DNA of 64,000 nt from Flavobacterium pokkalii. GTDB taxonomy: Bacteria; Bacteroidota; Bacteroidia; Flavobacteriales; Flavobacteriaceae. The stretch lies in assembly GCF_014596575.1 (NCBI RefSeq), contig NZ_NASZ01000002.1, positions 62,001-126,000 of the forward strand, given 5' to 3'. This document shows positions 1 through 7,935 of the stretch, one piece after another (positions within the stretch are counted from its first letter, which is position 1; every line of letters begins with the position of its first letter). A program made the translations under genes and the position numbers. The notes under the pieces are model-generated. The model ran no database searches. It saw nothing but the letters and a program-made list of their open reading frames with translations, and was not told the DNA's origin.

Positions 1-310
1 CCAGTTTTGCACCTTCTTCTTCTAATTTAATATTAATGGTTTTTTGGTTTCCTACTTTTATTTCGATTGATTTCATCCCGATAAATGAAGCTACGAGGAT
101 GTCTTCAGGTTTTGCTTTGATGGCAAATTTTCCATCAAAATCAGTTTGGACACCGTTAGTGCTGTTTTTGATTAATACATTGGCTCCGGGAATTGGCATG
201 CCAGTATTGTCTTTGATGGTTCCTGTAATGGTATTGGTTTGTGCAAAAGTGTACATCCCGCTGAGTAGGATGCTGCATAAAACCAGATACTTTAAAAATA
301 AATGTTTCAT
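1..310 (-). CDS. SusC/RagA-type TonB-linked outer membrane receptor, N-terminal part (truncated by window edge)
   Basis: Reading leftward from the ATG at 308-310, about 103 residues are present before the window ends. They show a signal peptide (a hydrophobic stretch ending near TFAQ), then a carboxypeptidase-regulatory-like beta-sandwich domain with the pattern TGTIKDNTGMPIPGANV followed by GVQTDFDGKFAI, and the start of the KLEEEGAKL linker that precedes the plug. This order is the hallmark of SusC/RagA receptors, which import oligosaccharides through the outer membrane with a SusD partner. It diverges from an operon of pectin-active esterases, so the likely cargo is a pectin fragment (inference). 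The plug, barrel and SusD gene lie outside the window. No STN domain is seen, unlike the second SusC at 43.8 kb. Confidence 0.85.
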   Translation of the reverse strand, partial: MKHLFLKYLVLCSILLSGMYTFAQTNTITGTIKDNTGMPIPGANVLIKNSTNGVQTDFDGKFAIKAKPEDILVASFIGMKSIEIKVGNQKTINIKLEEEGAKL

Positions 311-809
311 AAAAAATGGTTTTGGTTAATTAATTGGTTTAGTTGTGAAATGTGTTTGTGTTAATTTTTTTGGTTGTTTTTTTTGAAGTGCATAAAAATT
401 GATTCTTTTTTTTGTTGATACTAAAATATAGTTAACTTTTTTTTAACGTATCCTGTATTCTGTAATTTTTCTTTTTTTTCTCGATATAAATTGTTTTTTC
501 AATTATTTTTATTTAATTATTTGATTATTAGATTTTTGTGTTTTTGTTTGAAACTTTTTTACTTTTTATTTATATATGTTAGTAGGAAAAAACTAGTAGG
601 TTTTCTGATGGATATTTAGGCTGGTTTGTTAAAAATATGTTATAGTTAATGTTGTGTGGTTCTTATTTTGAGACTTAATATAAGAACCAGTTTTATCTGG
701 ATTTTTGTTAAAAAAGCCTAATTAATGATGGTAGTGCATAACAGTACAGGATACTAAATTTCAATAAAAATCATAGTTTAGTCCGCATTTTTAATTTTAG
801 AGCTCATTT
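311..809. promoter_or_regulatory. Divergent regulatory region of the pectin locus
   Basis: This 499-bp, very AT-rich gap separates the leftward susC-like gene from the rightward esterase operon. The box TACAGGATAC occurs at 745-754 on the plus strand and at 448-457 on the minus strand, so each divergent gene has it in the same orientation. Each box is followed 17-20 nt later by a weak -7-like sequence (TAGTTTAG at 774-781 plus; TATATTTTAG on the minus strand). A 10-bp inverted repeat (arms 657-666 and 680-689) lies between them. No coding signal was seen. Confidence 0.5.
657..689. repeat. 10-bp inverted repeat, candidate operator or hairpin
   Basis: The arms TGGTTCTTAT (657-666) and ATAAGAACCA (680-689) are exact reverse complements separated by 13 nt. 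It lies about 120 nt upstream of the acetylesterase start and outside any gene. It could be a regulator site or a DNA hairpin. No U-tract follows, so a terminator is unlikely. Confidence 0.45.
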
Positions 810-2180
810 ATGACTACAAAAAACAAGTATCTGCTGTTTTTGAACTTTTTAATAGTTTTTTCTTTTACTGCGAGACTATCTGCTTCGGGGCATGAATCGG
901 TGATTTATGAAGGAAATACAACTGATTCTAAAACAGTAATTTCCGAAAAAAAGAAAACTTTTTTCTTTGGTACTAAAACCAAAAAGAAGAAAAAAGGGAT
1001 TCGCGTTACACAGGCTTTGGTATTTAATTCTAAAACAACTTATGGTTTCGATTTTGATACAGAAAGTAATGTGAAATTGGATTCGAATTCTTTTGTAGTT
1101 AATAAACCTACTTATTTTTCGGTGCAACTTCCTGAGGGAAATTATCAGGTTTCGGTAACTTTTGGAAGTAAAGAAAAAAATACAAATACCACTATTAAAG
1201 CCGAATCCCGAAGACTGTTTGTCAATCAGCTTTTGCTAAAAAAAGGGGAAACACTTACCAAAACCTTTACTGTTAATGTCCGCACTCCTAAGATAGACGC
1301 TGATTCGGAAATCAAATTAAAAGAGCGTGATTTAGGTCAGCTCAATTGGGATGATAAATTGACTTTGGAATTTTTAGGTTCTACAGCTATTCAGAGTATT
1401 GAAATCACTCCAATTGATTTTAAAACAATTTATTTGGCGGGAGATTCAACAGTTACCGATCAGGATTTAGAGCCTTGGGCTTCCTGGGGGCAGTTTATAA
1501 CTAATTATTTGGATGAAAATGTAGCCGTAGCCAATTATGCGGTTTCGGGAGGGACATTGCGTTCGTTCAAAGCGGCTTTACGATTGAAAAAAGTCTTATC
1601 TGTAATTAAACCAGGAGATTATTTAATTGTAGAATATGCCCATAATGATGAGAAAGAAAAAGGAGAAGGAGTTGGTCCTTGGGAATCGTATTCGGCTTCA
1701 TTGCACGAATTTGTGCAGGCTGCCAGAGAAAAAGGGGCATTCCCAATTTTAATCACACCGGTGCAAAGGCGGGCTTTTAATGAAGACGGAACGTTGAAAC
1801 CTACCCATGGTGATTATCCTGATGCCATGCGAAAAGTAGCTCAGGAACTCAATGTCCCATTGGTAGACCTTACAAAACTAACCACTACTTTGTATGAAAG
1901 TTGGGGAGGTGAACCTTCGCGAAAAGCTTTTGTACAATATCCGGCGAATACTTTTCCGGGACAAAAAGAAAAATTAGAAGACAATACGCATTTTAATTCT
2001 TTTGGAGCAAATGAAATTGCACTTTGCGTACTCAAAGGACTTCATGATTTGAATAGTCCATTGGTACAATTTATTAAAAAAGATACGCCTCTGTATAATC
2101 CGAATCATCCAAATGCTTTTGCCAACTGGACCTTGCCAATGAGCAATCGTTTTGAAATTGTAAAACCGGACGGAAATTAA
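810..2180 (+). CDS. Secreted rhamnogalacturonan acetylesterase (CE12, SGNH fold) with N-terminal domain
   Basis: This protein of 456 aa should remove O-acetyl groups from the pectin rhamnogalacturonan backbone in the periplasm or outside the cell. A signal peptide covers about residues 1-26. A Lys-rich segment follows (about 47-62), then a beta-rich non-catalytic domain (about 65-200) resembling those attached to other CE12 enzymes, then the SGNH domain (about 205-430). Visible catalytic features are GDST with Ser213, a Gly block SGG at 246-248, HND with Asn279, and DNTH with Asp391/His394. It is the first gene of a three-gene operon, with 21 nt to the GH2 gene. The CE12 family is firm; the exact substrate is inferred from family and neighbours. 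Confidence 0.85.
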   Translation: MTTKNKYLLFLNFLIVFSFTARLSASGHESVIYEGNTTDSKTVISEKKKTFFFGTKTKKKKKGIRVTQALVFNSKTTYGFDFDTESNVKLDSNSFVVNKPTYFSVQLPEGNYQVSVTFGSKEKNTNTTIKAESRRLFVNQLLLKKGETLTKTFTVNVRTPKIDADSEIKLKERDLGQLNWDDKLTLEFLGSTAIQSIEITPIDFKTIYLAGDSTVTDQDLEPWASWGQFITNYLDENVAVANYAVSGGTLRSFKAALRLKKVLSVIKPGDYLIVEYAHNDEKEKGEGVGPWESYSASLHEFVQAAREKGAFPILITPVQRRAFNEDGTLKPTHGDYPDAMRKVAQELNVPLVDLTKLTTTLYESWGGEPSRKAFVQYPANTFPGQKEKLEDNTHFNSFGANEIALCVLKGLHDLNSPLVQFIKKDTPLYNPNHPNAFANWTLPMSNRFEIVKPDGN

Positions 2181-2201
2181 TTCTTAAATAATCAAAAAAA
2201 T

Positions 2202-5069
2202 ATGTTTTTTAAAAAATCAATACCTGCGGCTTTTGCTTTGTGTTTCCCTTTTTTGTGCGGAATAAATGGAATGGCGCAAGAAACTAAAAAAGTTCTTCTC
2301 TCCGGAAAAGATTTTGAACATCCCGTTCAATGGGATTTTATGGTTACTGGAGGGAACAACAGTAAACAATGGTCCAAAATCAATGTGCCTTCTAACTGGG
2401 AATTACAAGGTTTTGGCGAATATACCTATGGACGCTGGTACAAAGAATTGAACCAAAAAGAGCCAAGCAAAGAAGAAGGTTTTTACAAACACGAATTTAA
2501 GATAGATGCTGCCGATAAAGGCAAAACGATTTATATTGTTTTTGGGGCTGCCATGACCGATACGGAAGTTAAAATCAACGGAAAATCGGCAGGGCCAATC
2601 CATCAGGGAGGTTTTTACGAATTCAAATATGATATTTCATCTTTGTTGAATTATGGTGGTACAAATGTTTTGGAGGCACATGTTTCGAAACATTCAGCTA
2701 ATAATTCGGTAAATGCTGCCGAAAGAAAAGCCGATTGGTGGCTTTTTGGCGGAATTTATCGTCCGGTATGGTTGGAAATTTTACCATCAGAAAATATCGC
2801 TCATATCGCGGTTGATGCCAAAATGGATGGTACCTTGAATGCGGTTCTGGATTTACAGAATATTTCACAAAGAGGTACTATCGTTGCTTCGATTACTGCT
2901 GATGGAAGCGATAAAGTTCTTGGGAGACAGTCTTTTGATGTTAATGCCAAAGAACAGAAAAAGAATATAAGTACTCAGTTTTCAAATGTTAAACCTTGGA
3001 GTCCGGAGTCGCCTAATTTGTATCATTTAAAAGTAGAATTGGTACAAAATGGAAAAACTATTCATAGTGTAACAGAACGCATAGGTTTCAGAACTTTGGA
3101 GTTTATCAAAAAAGACGGAATTTATGTCAATGGTAAAAAGATTATCATGAAAGGAATCAACCGTCATGAAATCTGGCCGGAATCTGGAAGAAGTACCAGC
3201 AAGCGTTTGAGTATCATGGATGTGAATTTGCTAAAAGATATGAATATGAATGCGGTTCGTGGTCATTATCCGGCTGATAGTCATTTTCTGCAAGTTTGCG
3301 ATTCCTTAGGGATTTTTGTGTTGGATGAATTAGCCGGTTGGCAAAATTCCTATGATACAGAGACAGGAACTAAATTGGTAAAAGAAATGGTGACACGCGA
3401 TGTGAATCATCCGTCGGTTATTATTTGGGATAACGGTAACGAAGGTGGTTGGAATTATAAAGTGGATGGGGTTTTTAGAGACTTAGATCCGCAAAAACGT
3501 ATTGTGATTCATCCATGGTCTGATTTTGACGGTTGGGATGCACATCACTACCCGGCTTATCAAACCGGAATTCACCGATTTGTAAAGGGAGAAAATGTTT
3601 TCTTTCCAACAGAATTCATGCATGCTACTTATGATAACGGAGGAGGTGCCGGATTGGAAGATTTTTGGAATCATTTTAAAGAAAGTCCTTTGTTTGCGGG
3701 AGGTTTTATCTGGGTTTTTTGTGATGAAGCCGTAAAAAGAGTCGATTGGACGGGAAAAGAACAATTTGATTCCAAAGGTTCTTTGGCTGCCGATGGCGTT
3801 CTAGGACCTCACCGTGAAAAAGAAGGAAGCTTTTTTGCCATAAAAGAAATTTGGGCGCCTATTCAATTTGCTCCTGTAAGTATTACTTCAAAATTTGACG
3901 GCACATTTTTTATTTCAAATGATTATATCTATACCAATTTAAATAGTTGTGCTCTGGATTACAAAGTGATTAAAGGAGACAAAAATGCTTTTTATGGAAA
4001 TAATACAATTTCAGTTTTGGATAAAGGAAAAATTGAAATCCCAAGTATTGAACCGGGAGAAACTTCAAAAATTAAAATTCCTGTTGCAGCTAACTTTTTT
4101 GAAGGAGACTGGATTGAAATTACGGCTCATGACCAATATGGAAGAGAAATTTATACCTGGTCCTGGCCGATTCATAAAGGAGAATATTTTGCAGAGAAAT
4201 TTTTGTTGAAAAAAGAATCAAAAGCAAAAGTTTCCATAAAAGACGAAGCAGCTTCAGTTTCTTTAATCAGTAAAGAAGTACAGCTTTCATTAGATAAAAA
4301 GACAGGAAAAATCATCTCTGTTAAAAACAAAAACGGAGTTGTGCCATTAACCAATGGGCCTACTCCAATTGGTATGAAAGCCGAGGTTAAGGATGTGCAA
4401 TCAGCTATAGAAAATGGGGCTGCTGTTTGTACGGTGAATTATGTGGGTGGTATCAAAAAAATCAAGTGGACACTTACAGCCGATGGTCGTCTAAAAATGG
4501 AAATGTTGGCACTTAAGGACGCCGGAGCTAATAATGGTTTTGATGGAGCATTTGTACAGGATAAAGTAGATGCTTTTGGTATTACTTTTGATTTTCCTGA
4601 AGAAGGAGTGGAAAGTATCAAATGGCTGGGGAATGGCCCTTATCACGTTTGGAAAAACAGAATTAAAGGAACTACAACCGGAATTTGGGAAAAAGAATAC
4701 AATCAGACGATTCCGGGAGAAAGTTTTGAGAATATGATTTTACCGGAATTTAAAGGCTATCACGCTAATTTGTATGCGGCTTCTTTAAAAGCCAAAGGGA
4801 ATAACAGTTTCAAAATGTTTTCGGCTTCCGAAAAAGTGTTTTTAAGATTGTTTACACCTGATTTGCCTAAAAATGCATTTGAAGGATCTTATCCACAACC
4901 GGCTTTTCCGGAAGGAAATATTTCGTTTATGTATGAAATTCCGGCCATGCGTTCGTTTAAGCCTATCGAGCATCATGGGCCACACAGTCAGCCGGCAAGT
5001 ATCCGAATTAAGAGTGGCGATGAGGGAATTCAAATGAATATTTGGTTTGATTTCAGAGCTGAAAAATAG
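2202..5069 (+). CDS. Secreted glycoside hydrolase family 2 enzyme (beta-galactosidase-like)
   Basis: This 955-aa protein begins with a signal peptide (about 1-26, ending at MAQE) and has the GH2 order: a jelly-roll sugar-binding domain (SNWELQGFGEYTYG, about 50-190), an immunoglobulin-like domain, a TIM barrel (about 300-580) and a large C-terminal beta-sandwich region as in long beta-galactosidases. The GH2 signature around MNMNAVRGHYPADSHF is clear. Glu414 in NGNEGG is the probable acid/base and Glu471 in FPTEFMH the probable nucleophile. Between two CE12 esterase genes it most likely removes beta-linked galactose or another side-chain sugar from rhamnogalacturonan. The exact specificity cannot be read from the sequence, because GH2 also includes beta-glucuronidases and beta-mannosidases. 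Confidence 0.85.
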   Translation: MFFKKSIPAAFALCFPFLCGINGMAQETKKVLLSGKDFEHPVQWDFMVTGGNNSKQWSKINVPSNWELQGFGEYTYGRWYKELNQKEPSKEEGFYKHEFKIDAADKGKTIYIVFGAAMTDTEVKINGKSAGPIHQGGFYEFKYDISSLLNYGGTNVLEAHVSKHSANNSVNAAERKADWWLFGGIYRPVWLEILPSENIAHIAVDAKMDGTLNAVLDLQNISQRGTIVASITADGSDKVLGRQSFDVNAKEQKKNISTQFSNVKPWSPESPNLYHLKVELVQNGKTIHSVTERIGFRTLEFIKKDGIYVNGKKIIMKGINRHEIWPESGRSTSKRLSIMDVNLLKDMNMNAVRGHYPADSHFLQVCDSLGIFVLDELAGWQNSYDTETGTKLVKEMVTRDVNHPSVIIWDNGNEGGWNYKVDGVFRDLDPQKRIVIHPWSDFDGWDAHHYPAYQTGIHRFVKGENVFFPTEFMHATYDNGGGAGLEDFWNHFKESPLFAGGFIWVFCDEAVKRVDWTGKEQFDSKGSLAADGVLGPHREKEGSFFAIKEIWAPIQFAPVSITSKFDGTFFISNDYIYTNLNSCALDYKVIKGDKNAFYGNNTISVLDKGKIEIPSIEPGETSKIKIPVAANFFEGDWIEITAHDQYGREIYTWSWPIHKGEYFAEKFLLKKESKAKVSIKDEAASVSLISKEVQLSLDKKTGKIISVKNKNGVVPLTNGPTPIGMKAEVKDVQSAIENGAAVCTVNYVGGIKKIKWTLTADGRLKMEMLALKDAGANNGFDGAFVQDKVDAFGITFDFPEEGVESIKWLGNGPYHVWKNRIKGTTTGIWEKEYNQTIPGESFENMILPEFKGYHANLYAASLKAKGNNSFKMFSASEKVFLRLFTPDLPKNAFEGSYPQPAFPEGNISFMYEIPAMRSFKPIEHHGPHSQPASIRIKSGDEGIQMNIWFDFRAEK

Positions 5070-5113
5070 TGGGGCAATCAAAAATAACAATAGCAACAAT
5101 AAATATTAGAAAA

Positions 5114-6652
5114 ATGAGAATGACCAAATTAATGCTTTTGGCTTTTTTAGCACTTTTTTTAGTGCAATTTCAGACAAATGCACAACAAAAAATTACAATT
5201 TATACCGTAGGTGATTCCACAGTTAAAAATGGGCGTGGTGATGGTACAGGAGGCCTTTGGGGCTGGGGCGATTATATTGGGCAGTTTTTAGATTCTACTA
5301 AGGTGAGAATTGAAAACCATGCTTTGGGAGGAACAAGTACCAGAACCTATCAAAATTTGGGATTATGGGATGCCGTATACAAAAAATTAAAAAAAGGAGA
5401 TTATGTACTCATTCAATGGGGGCATAATGATGATGGACCTTTAAATGATACGATCAGAGCCAGAGGTACTATCAAAGGAATTTCAGGTAAGTCGGAGAAA
5501 ATTGTAAATATGATTACCAAAAAAGAAGAGGTGGTGCATACTTATGGTTGGTACTTGCGAAAAGTGGTGAAAGAAGCCAAAGAAAAAGGCGCCATTCCAA
5601 TCGTGATGTCTCCAATTCCAAGAAATAAATGGAAAGATGGAAAACTGCCAAGAAACAATACTTCTTATGGATTGTGGGCAAAACAAATTGCCGATCAGGA
5701 AAAAGTGACCTTCATTGATTTGAACGACAGAATGGCTTCTAAATTGGAGAAATTTGGAGAGGCTAATGTTACTGGAACTTATTTTTATAAAAAAGATCAT
5801 ACCCATCCGTCGGCCAAAGGAGCAGTTTTGGCAGCCTCTTCCATCATTGACGGATTAAAGGTTTCTAACAATTCTTTGAAAAATTATATCCTGGAAAATC
5901 CTGTAATTAAATTGCCTAGAAAAATTAATGTGTTCTTAATTGGTGATTCAACAATGGCTAATAATAACAATGAAAATGCAGTAGGTTGGGGAACTATGGT
6001 GCCTCGCTATTTTGATACAACCCGTGTGGAAATTATCAATAAAGCCAGAGGAGGAAGAAGCAGCCGTACTTTTGATTACGAAGGGCTTTGGGATAAAACT
6101 AAAAGCGAAATTGTTCCCGGAGATTTTGTAATTATTCAATTTGGGCATAACGATGCCGGTAAAATTGACAGCGAAAAATTCAGAGGTTCTATTAACGGAA
6201 TTGGTGACGAAACCCGAGTTGTAAATCGTGCCGACAGTATTATGGAAACGGTGCATACTTTTGGATGGTATATGAAAAAATACATTCGTGAAGCCAGAGA
6301 AAAAGGAGCGACTCCAATTGTGATGAGCCTAACACCAAGAAACGAATGGCCAAATGGAAAAGTAGAACAAAGAAAAACAACTTACGTAAAATGGGCTCAG
6401 GAAGTGGCTGCCGAAGAAAAAGCAGATTATATCGATTTGAGTGATAAAGTGGCTCAAAAATATGAGGCCTTAGGGCAGGAAAAAGTAGCAGCATTTTTCC
6501 CGAAAGATCATACGCATACCGGAAGGGCTGGAGCAAATGCAGTTGCCGAAACTGCTGCCGAAGAGTTAAGAAATCTTAAAGGAAGTAAAATTCGGGATTT
6601 GGTTTTAGGTAAAAAGGAAATTGATAGTTTGCCTCCGCTTGAGTTGAAATAA
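5114..6652 (+). CDS. Tandem-domain rhamnogalacturonan acetylesterase (two CE12/SGNH domains)
   Basis: The protein has 512 aa from the ATG at 5114, which begins a normal signal peptide (MRMTKLMLLAFLALF, cleavage near TNAQ). An in-frame GTG at 5069 would add 15 residues but leaves no room for an RBS. Two complete SGNH domains lie in series. Domain 1 (about 25-250) has GDST (Ser35), WGHNDD and KDHTH. Domain 2 (about 270-490) has GDST (Ser279), FGHNDAG (Asn346) and KDHTH. Both triads look intact, so this may be a bifunctional enzyme acting on two acetyl positions of pectin. It is the last gene of the operon, 44 nt after the GH2 gene and followed by a strong hairpin terminator. Confidence 0.87.
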   Translation: MRMTKLMLLAFLALFLVQFQTNAQQKITIYTVGDSTVKNGRGDGTGGLWGWGDYIGQFLDSTKVRIENHALGGTSTRTYQNLGLWDAVYKKLKKGDYVLIQWGHNDDGPLNDTIRARGTIKGISGKSEKIVNMITKKEEVVHTYGWYLRKVVKEAKEKGAIPIVMSPIPRNKWKDGKLPRNNTSYGLWAKQIADQEKVTFIDLNDRMASKLEKFGEANVTGTYFYKKDHTHPSAKGAVLAASSIIDGLKVSNNSLKNYILENPVIKLPRKINVFLIGDSTMANNNNENAVGWGTMVPRYFDTTRVEIINKARGGRSSRTFDYEGLWDKTKSEIVPGDFVIIQFGHNDAGKIDSEKFRGSINGIGDETRVVNRADSIMETVHTFGWYMKKYIREAREKGATPIVMSLTPRNEWPNGKVEQRKTTYVKWAQEVAAEEKADYIDLSDKVAQKYEALGQEKVAAFFPKDHTHTGRAGANAVAETAAEELRNLKGSKIRDLVLGKKEIDSLPPLELK

Positions 6653-6666
6653 ACATCATTTTGTAT

Positions 6667-6708
6667 AAAAAAAGTCGAGATGTTACAATGTAATGTTTCG
6701 ACTTTTTT
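6667..6708 (+). terminator. Rho-independent terminator of the esterase/GH2 operon
   Basis: The stem arms AAGTCGA and TCGACTT are extended by A- and T-runs on either side, with a loop of about 20 nt ending in TTTTTT. It begins 15 nt after the stop codon of the tandem CE12 gene and separates this operon from the pectin methylesterase gene. Confidence 0.8.
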
Positions 6709-6733
6709 ATATAATTAAGTCTTTATGTGTATT

Positions 6734-6773
6734 GTAATCGATTACTAAAAACCGGTTTTTTTCTGTATTTTTG
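6734..6773 (+). promoter_or_regulatory. Twin palindromic operators and -7 box of the pectin methylesterase gene
   Basis: Two perfect palindromes lie side by side: GTAATCGATTAC (6734-6745) and AAAAACCGGTTTTT (6747-6760). The second has the central CG and A/T arms typical of LacI-family operators. A Bacteroidota -7 box TATTTTTG follows at 6766-6773, so the palindromes cover the -33 region, which fits repression. The assignment to a LacI-type regulator is inference; no such gene is in the window. Confidence 0.55.
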
Positions 6774-6812
6774 AGGGTTATTAGTGTTTAATTTACAATT
6801 TTAAATCGGGTT

Positions 6813-7781
6813 ATGAAGAAAATTTTAGTGGGATTGTGTTTGGTGTTTTTGAATTCAATTTGTGCTCAAAACCAATTAAAAATAACGGTCGCTCAGGATG
6901 GAAACGGAGATTTTAAAACCATTGGTGAGGCCATTGAAGCGGCAAATACGGATACTCAAGCTGTTTTAATTTTTATTGAAAACGGAATTTATAAAGAGAA
7001 ATTAGTGATTCCGTCTTCAAAAAAAGGATTGCAATTGAAAGGAGAAAGTAAAGAAAAAACCATTATTACGAATGATGATTATTCCGGAAAACCCAATCCG
7101 AATTCTAAACGAAATTTTGGAACTTCCGATTCCTATACTCTTTTAGTTCGAGCCGATGATGTTAAAATTTCGAATATAACTATCCAAAATTCCTCCTGCG
7201 ATCAAGGGCAGGCTGTTTCTTTATGTGCCAAAGGAAATCGTTTTATAATTAAAAATTCCAAAATTTTAGGTTGTCAGGATACTTTGTTGACCGATGGAGA
7301 CGGTTATTATCAATATTATGAAAATTGTTATATCGAAGGAACGACTGATTTTATTTTTGGTTCGGCAGTAGCTGTTTTTGAAAACTGTGTGATTAATTCT
7401 ACGAAAGATTCGTATATCACAGCGGCTTCTACTCCTGAAAATTTGGAGTTTGGTTATGTATTTATGAATTGCAAATTGACTGCGGATGCTGCTGTGACGA
7501 AAGTTTTCTTAGGTCGTCCGTGGCGACCTTATGCGAAAACGGTTTTTATGAATTGTAATTTAGGAAAGCATATTTTACCGGAAGGCTGGAATCCCTGGAA
7601 AGACGAGCGTTTTCCGGATAAAACGAAAACTGCTTTTTATGCCGAATATAACAATAAAGGAAAAGGGGCGAAAGTCAATAAAAGAGTCTCTTGGTCGCAC
7701 CAGTTAACTAAAGCAGCAGCAGCAAAATATACTTTGAAAAATATTTTTTCGAAGGATGATTTTTGGAAAGAAATTCAGTAA
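6813..7781 (+). CDS. Secreted pectin methylesterase (CE8)
   Basis: This 322-aa pectinesterase of the right-handed beta-helix CE8 family hydrolyses methyl esters of homogalacturonan. A short signal peptide (1-18, ICAQ) is followed directly by the CE8 domain. Catalytic and substrate-binding motifs are intact: CQDTLL with Asp156, TTDFIFG with Asp179, and LGRPWRPY with Arg235/Trp237. The length is normal for a bacterial single-domain CE8. It is transcribed apart from the upstream operon, behind two palindromic operators, and completes a set that removes both acetyl and methyl groups from pectin. No polysaccharide lyase or GH28 gene is in the window; those may lie to the left, beyond the susC gene. 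Confidence 0.92.
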   Translation: MKKILVGLCLVFLNSICAQNQLKITVAQDGNGDFKTIGEAIEAANTDTQAVLIFIENGIYKEKLVIPSSKKGLQLKGESKEKTIITNDDYSGKPNPNSKRNFGTSDSYTLLVRADDVKISNITIQNSSCDQGQAVSLCAKGNRFIIKNSKILGCQDTLLTDGDGYYQYYENCYIEGTTDFIFGSAVAVFENCVINSTKDSYITAASTPENLEFGYVFMNCKLTADAAVTKVFLGRPWRPYAKTVFMNCNLGKHILPEGWNPWKDERFPDKTKTAFYAEYNNKGKGAKVNKRVSWSHQLTKAAAAKYTLKNIFSKDDFWKEIQ

Positions 7782-7870
7782 ACCAGAATGTTTTTAAAAC
7801 CATTTTGTAAGTTGATTTTTCCGTAAATAACACTCTTGTTTTCAATACCGAAGGTTCCGTATTAAAAAGC

Positions 7871-7901
7871 TTGGTGAACTTGTAAAAATTTTATAAGTTT
7901 G
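7871..7901 (+). promoter_or_regulatory. Promoter of tig
   Basis: A TTG at 7871-7873 and TAAGTTTG at 7894-7901 are separated by 20 nt, which matches the Bacteroidota housekeeping consensus TTG-N17-23-TAnnTTTG. The start codon of tig lies 34 nt downstream of the -7 box. Confidence 0.7.
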
Positions 7902-7935
7902 CCGTCCAATTTTATTACGTAAATTAAAGAAGAAG

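Noticed and set aside
5069-5113. GTG start 15 codons before the tandem CE12 gene's ATG
   Set aside because: It overlaps the GH2 stop and would put a polar stretch before a normal signal peptide.
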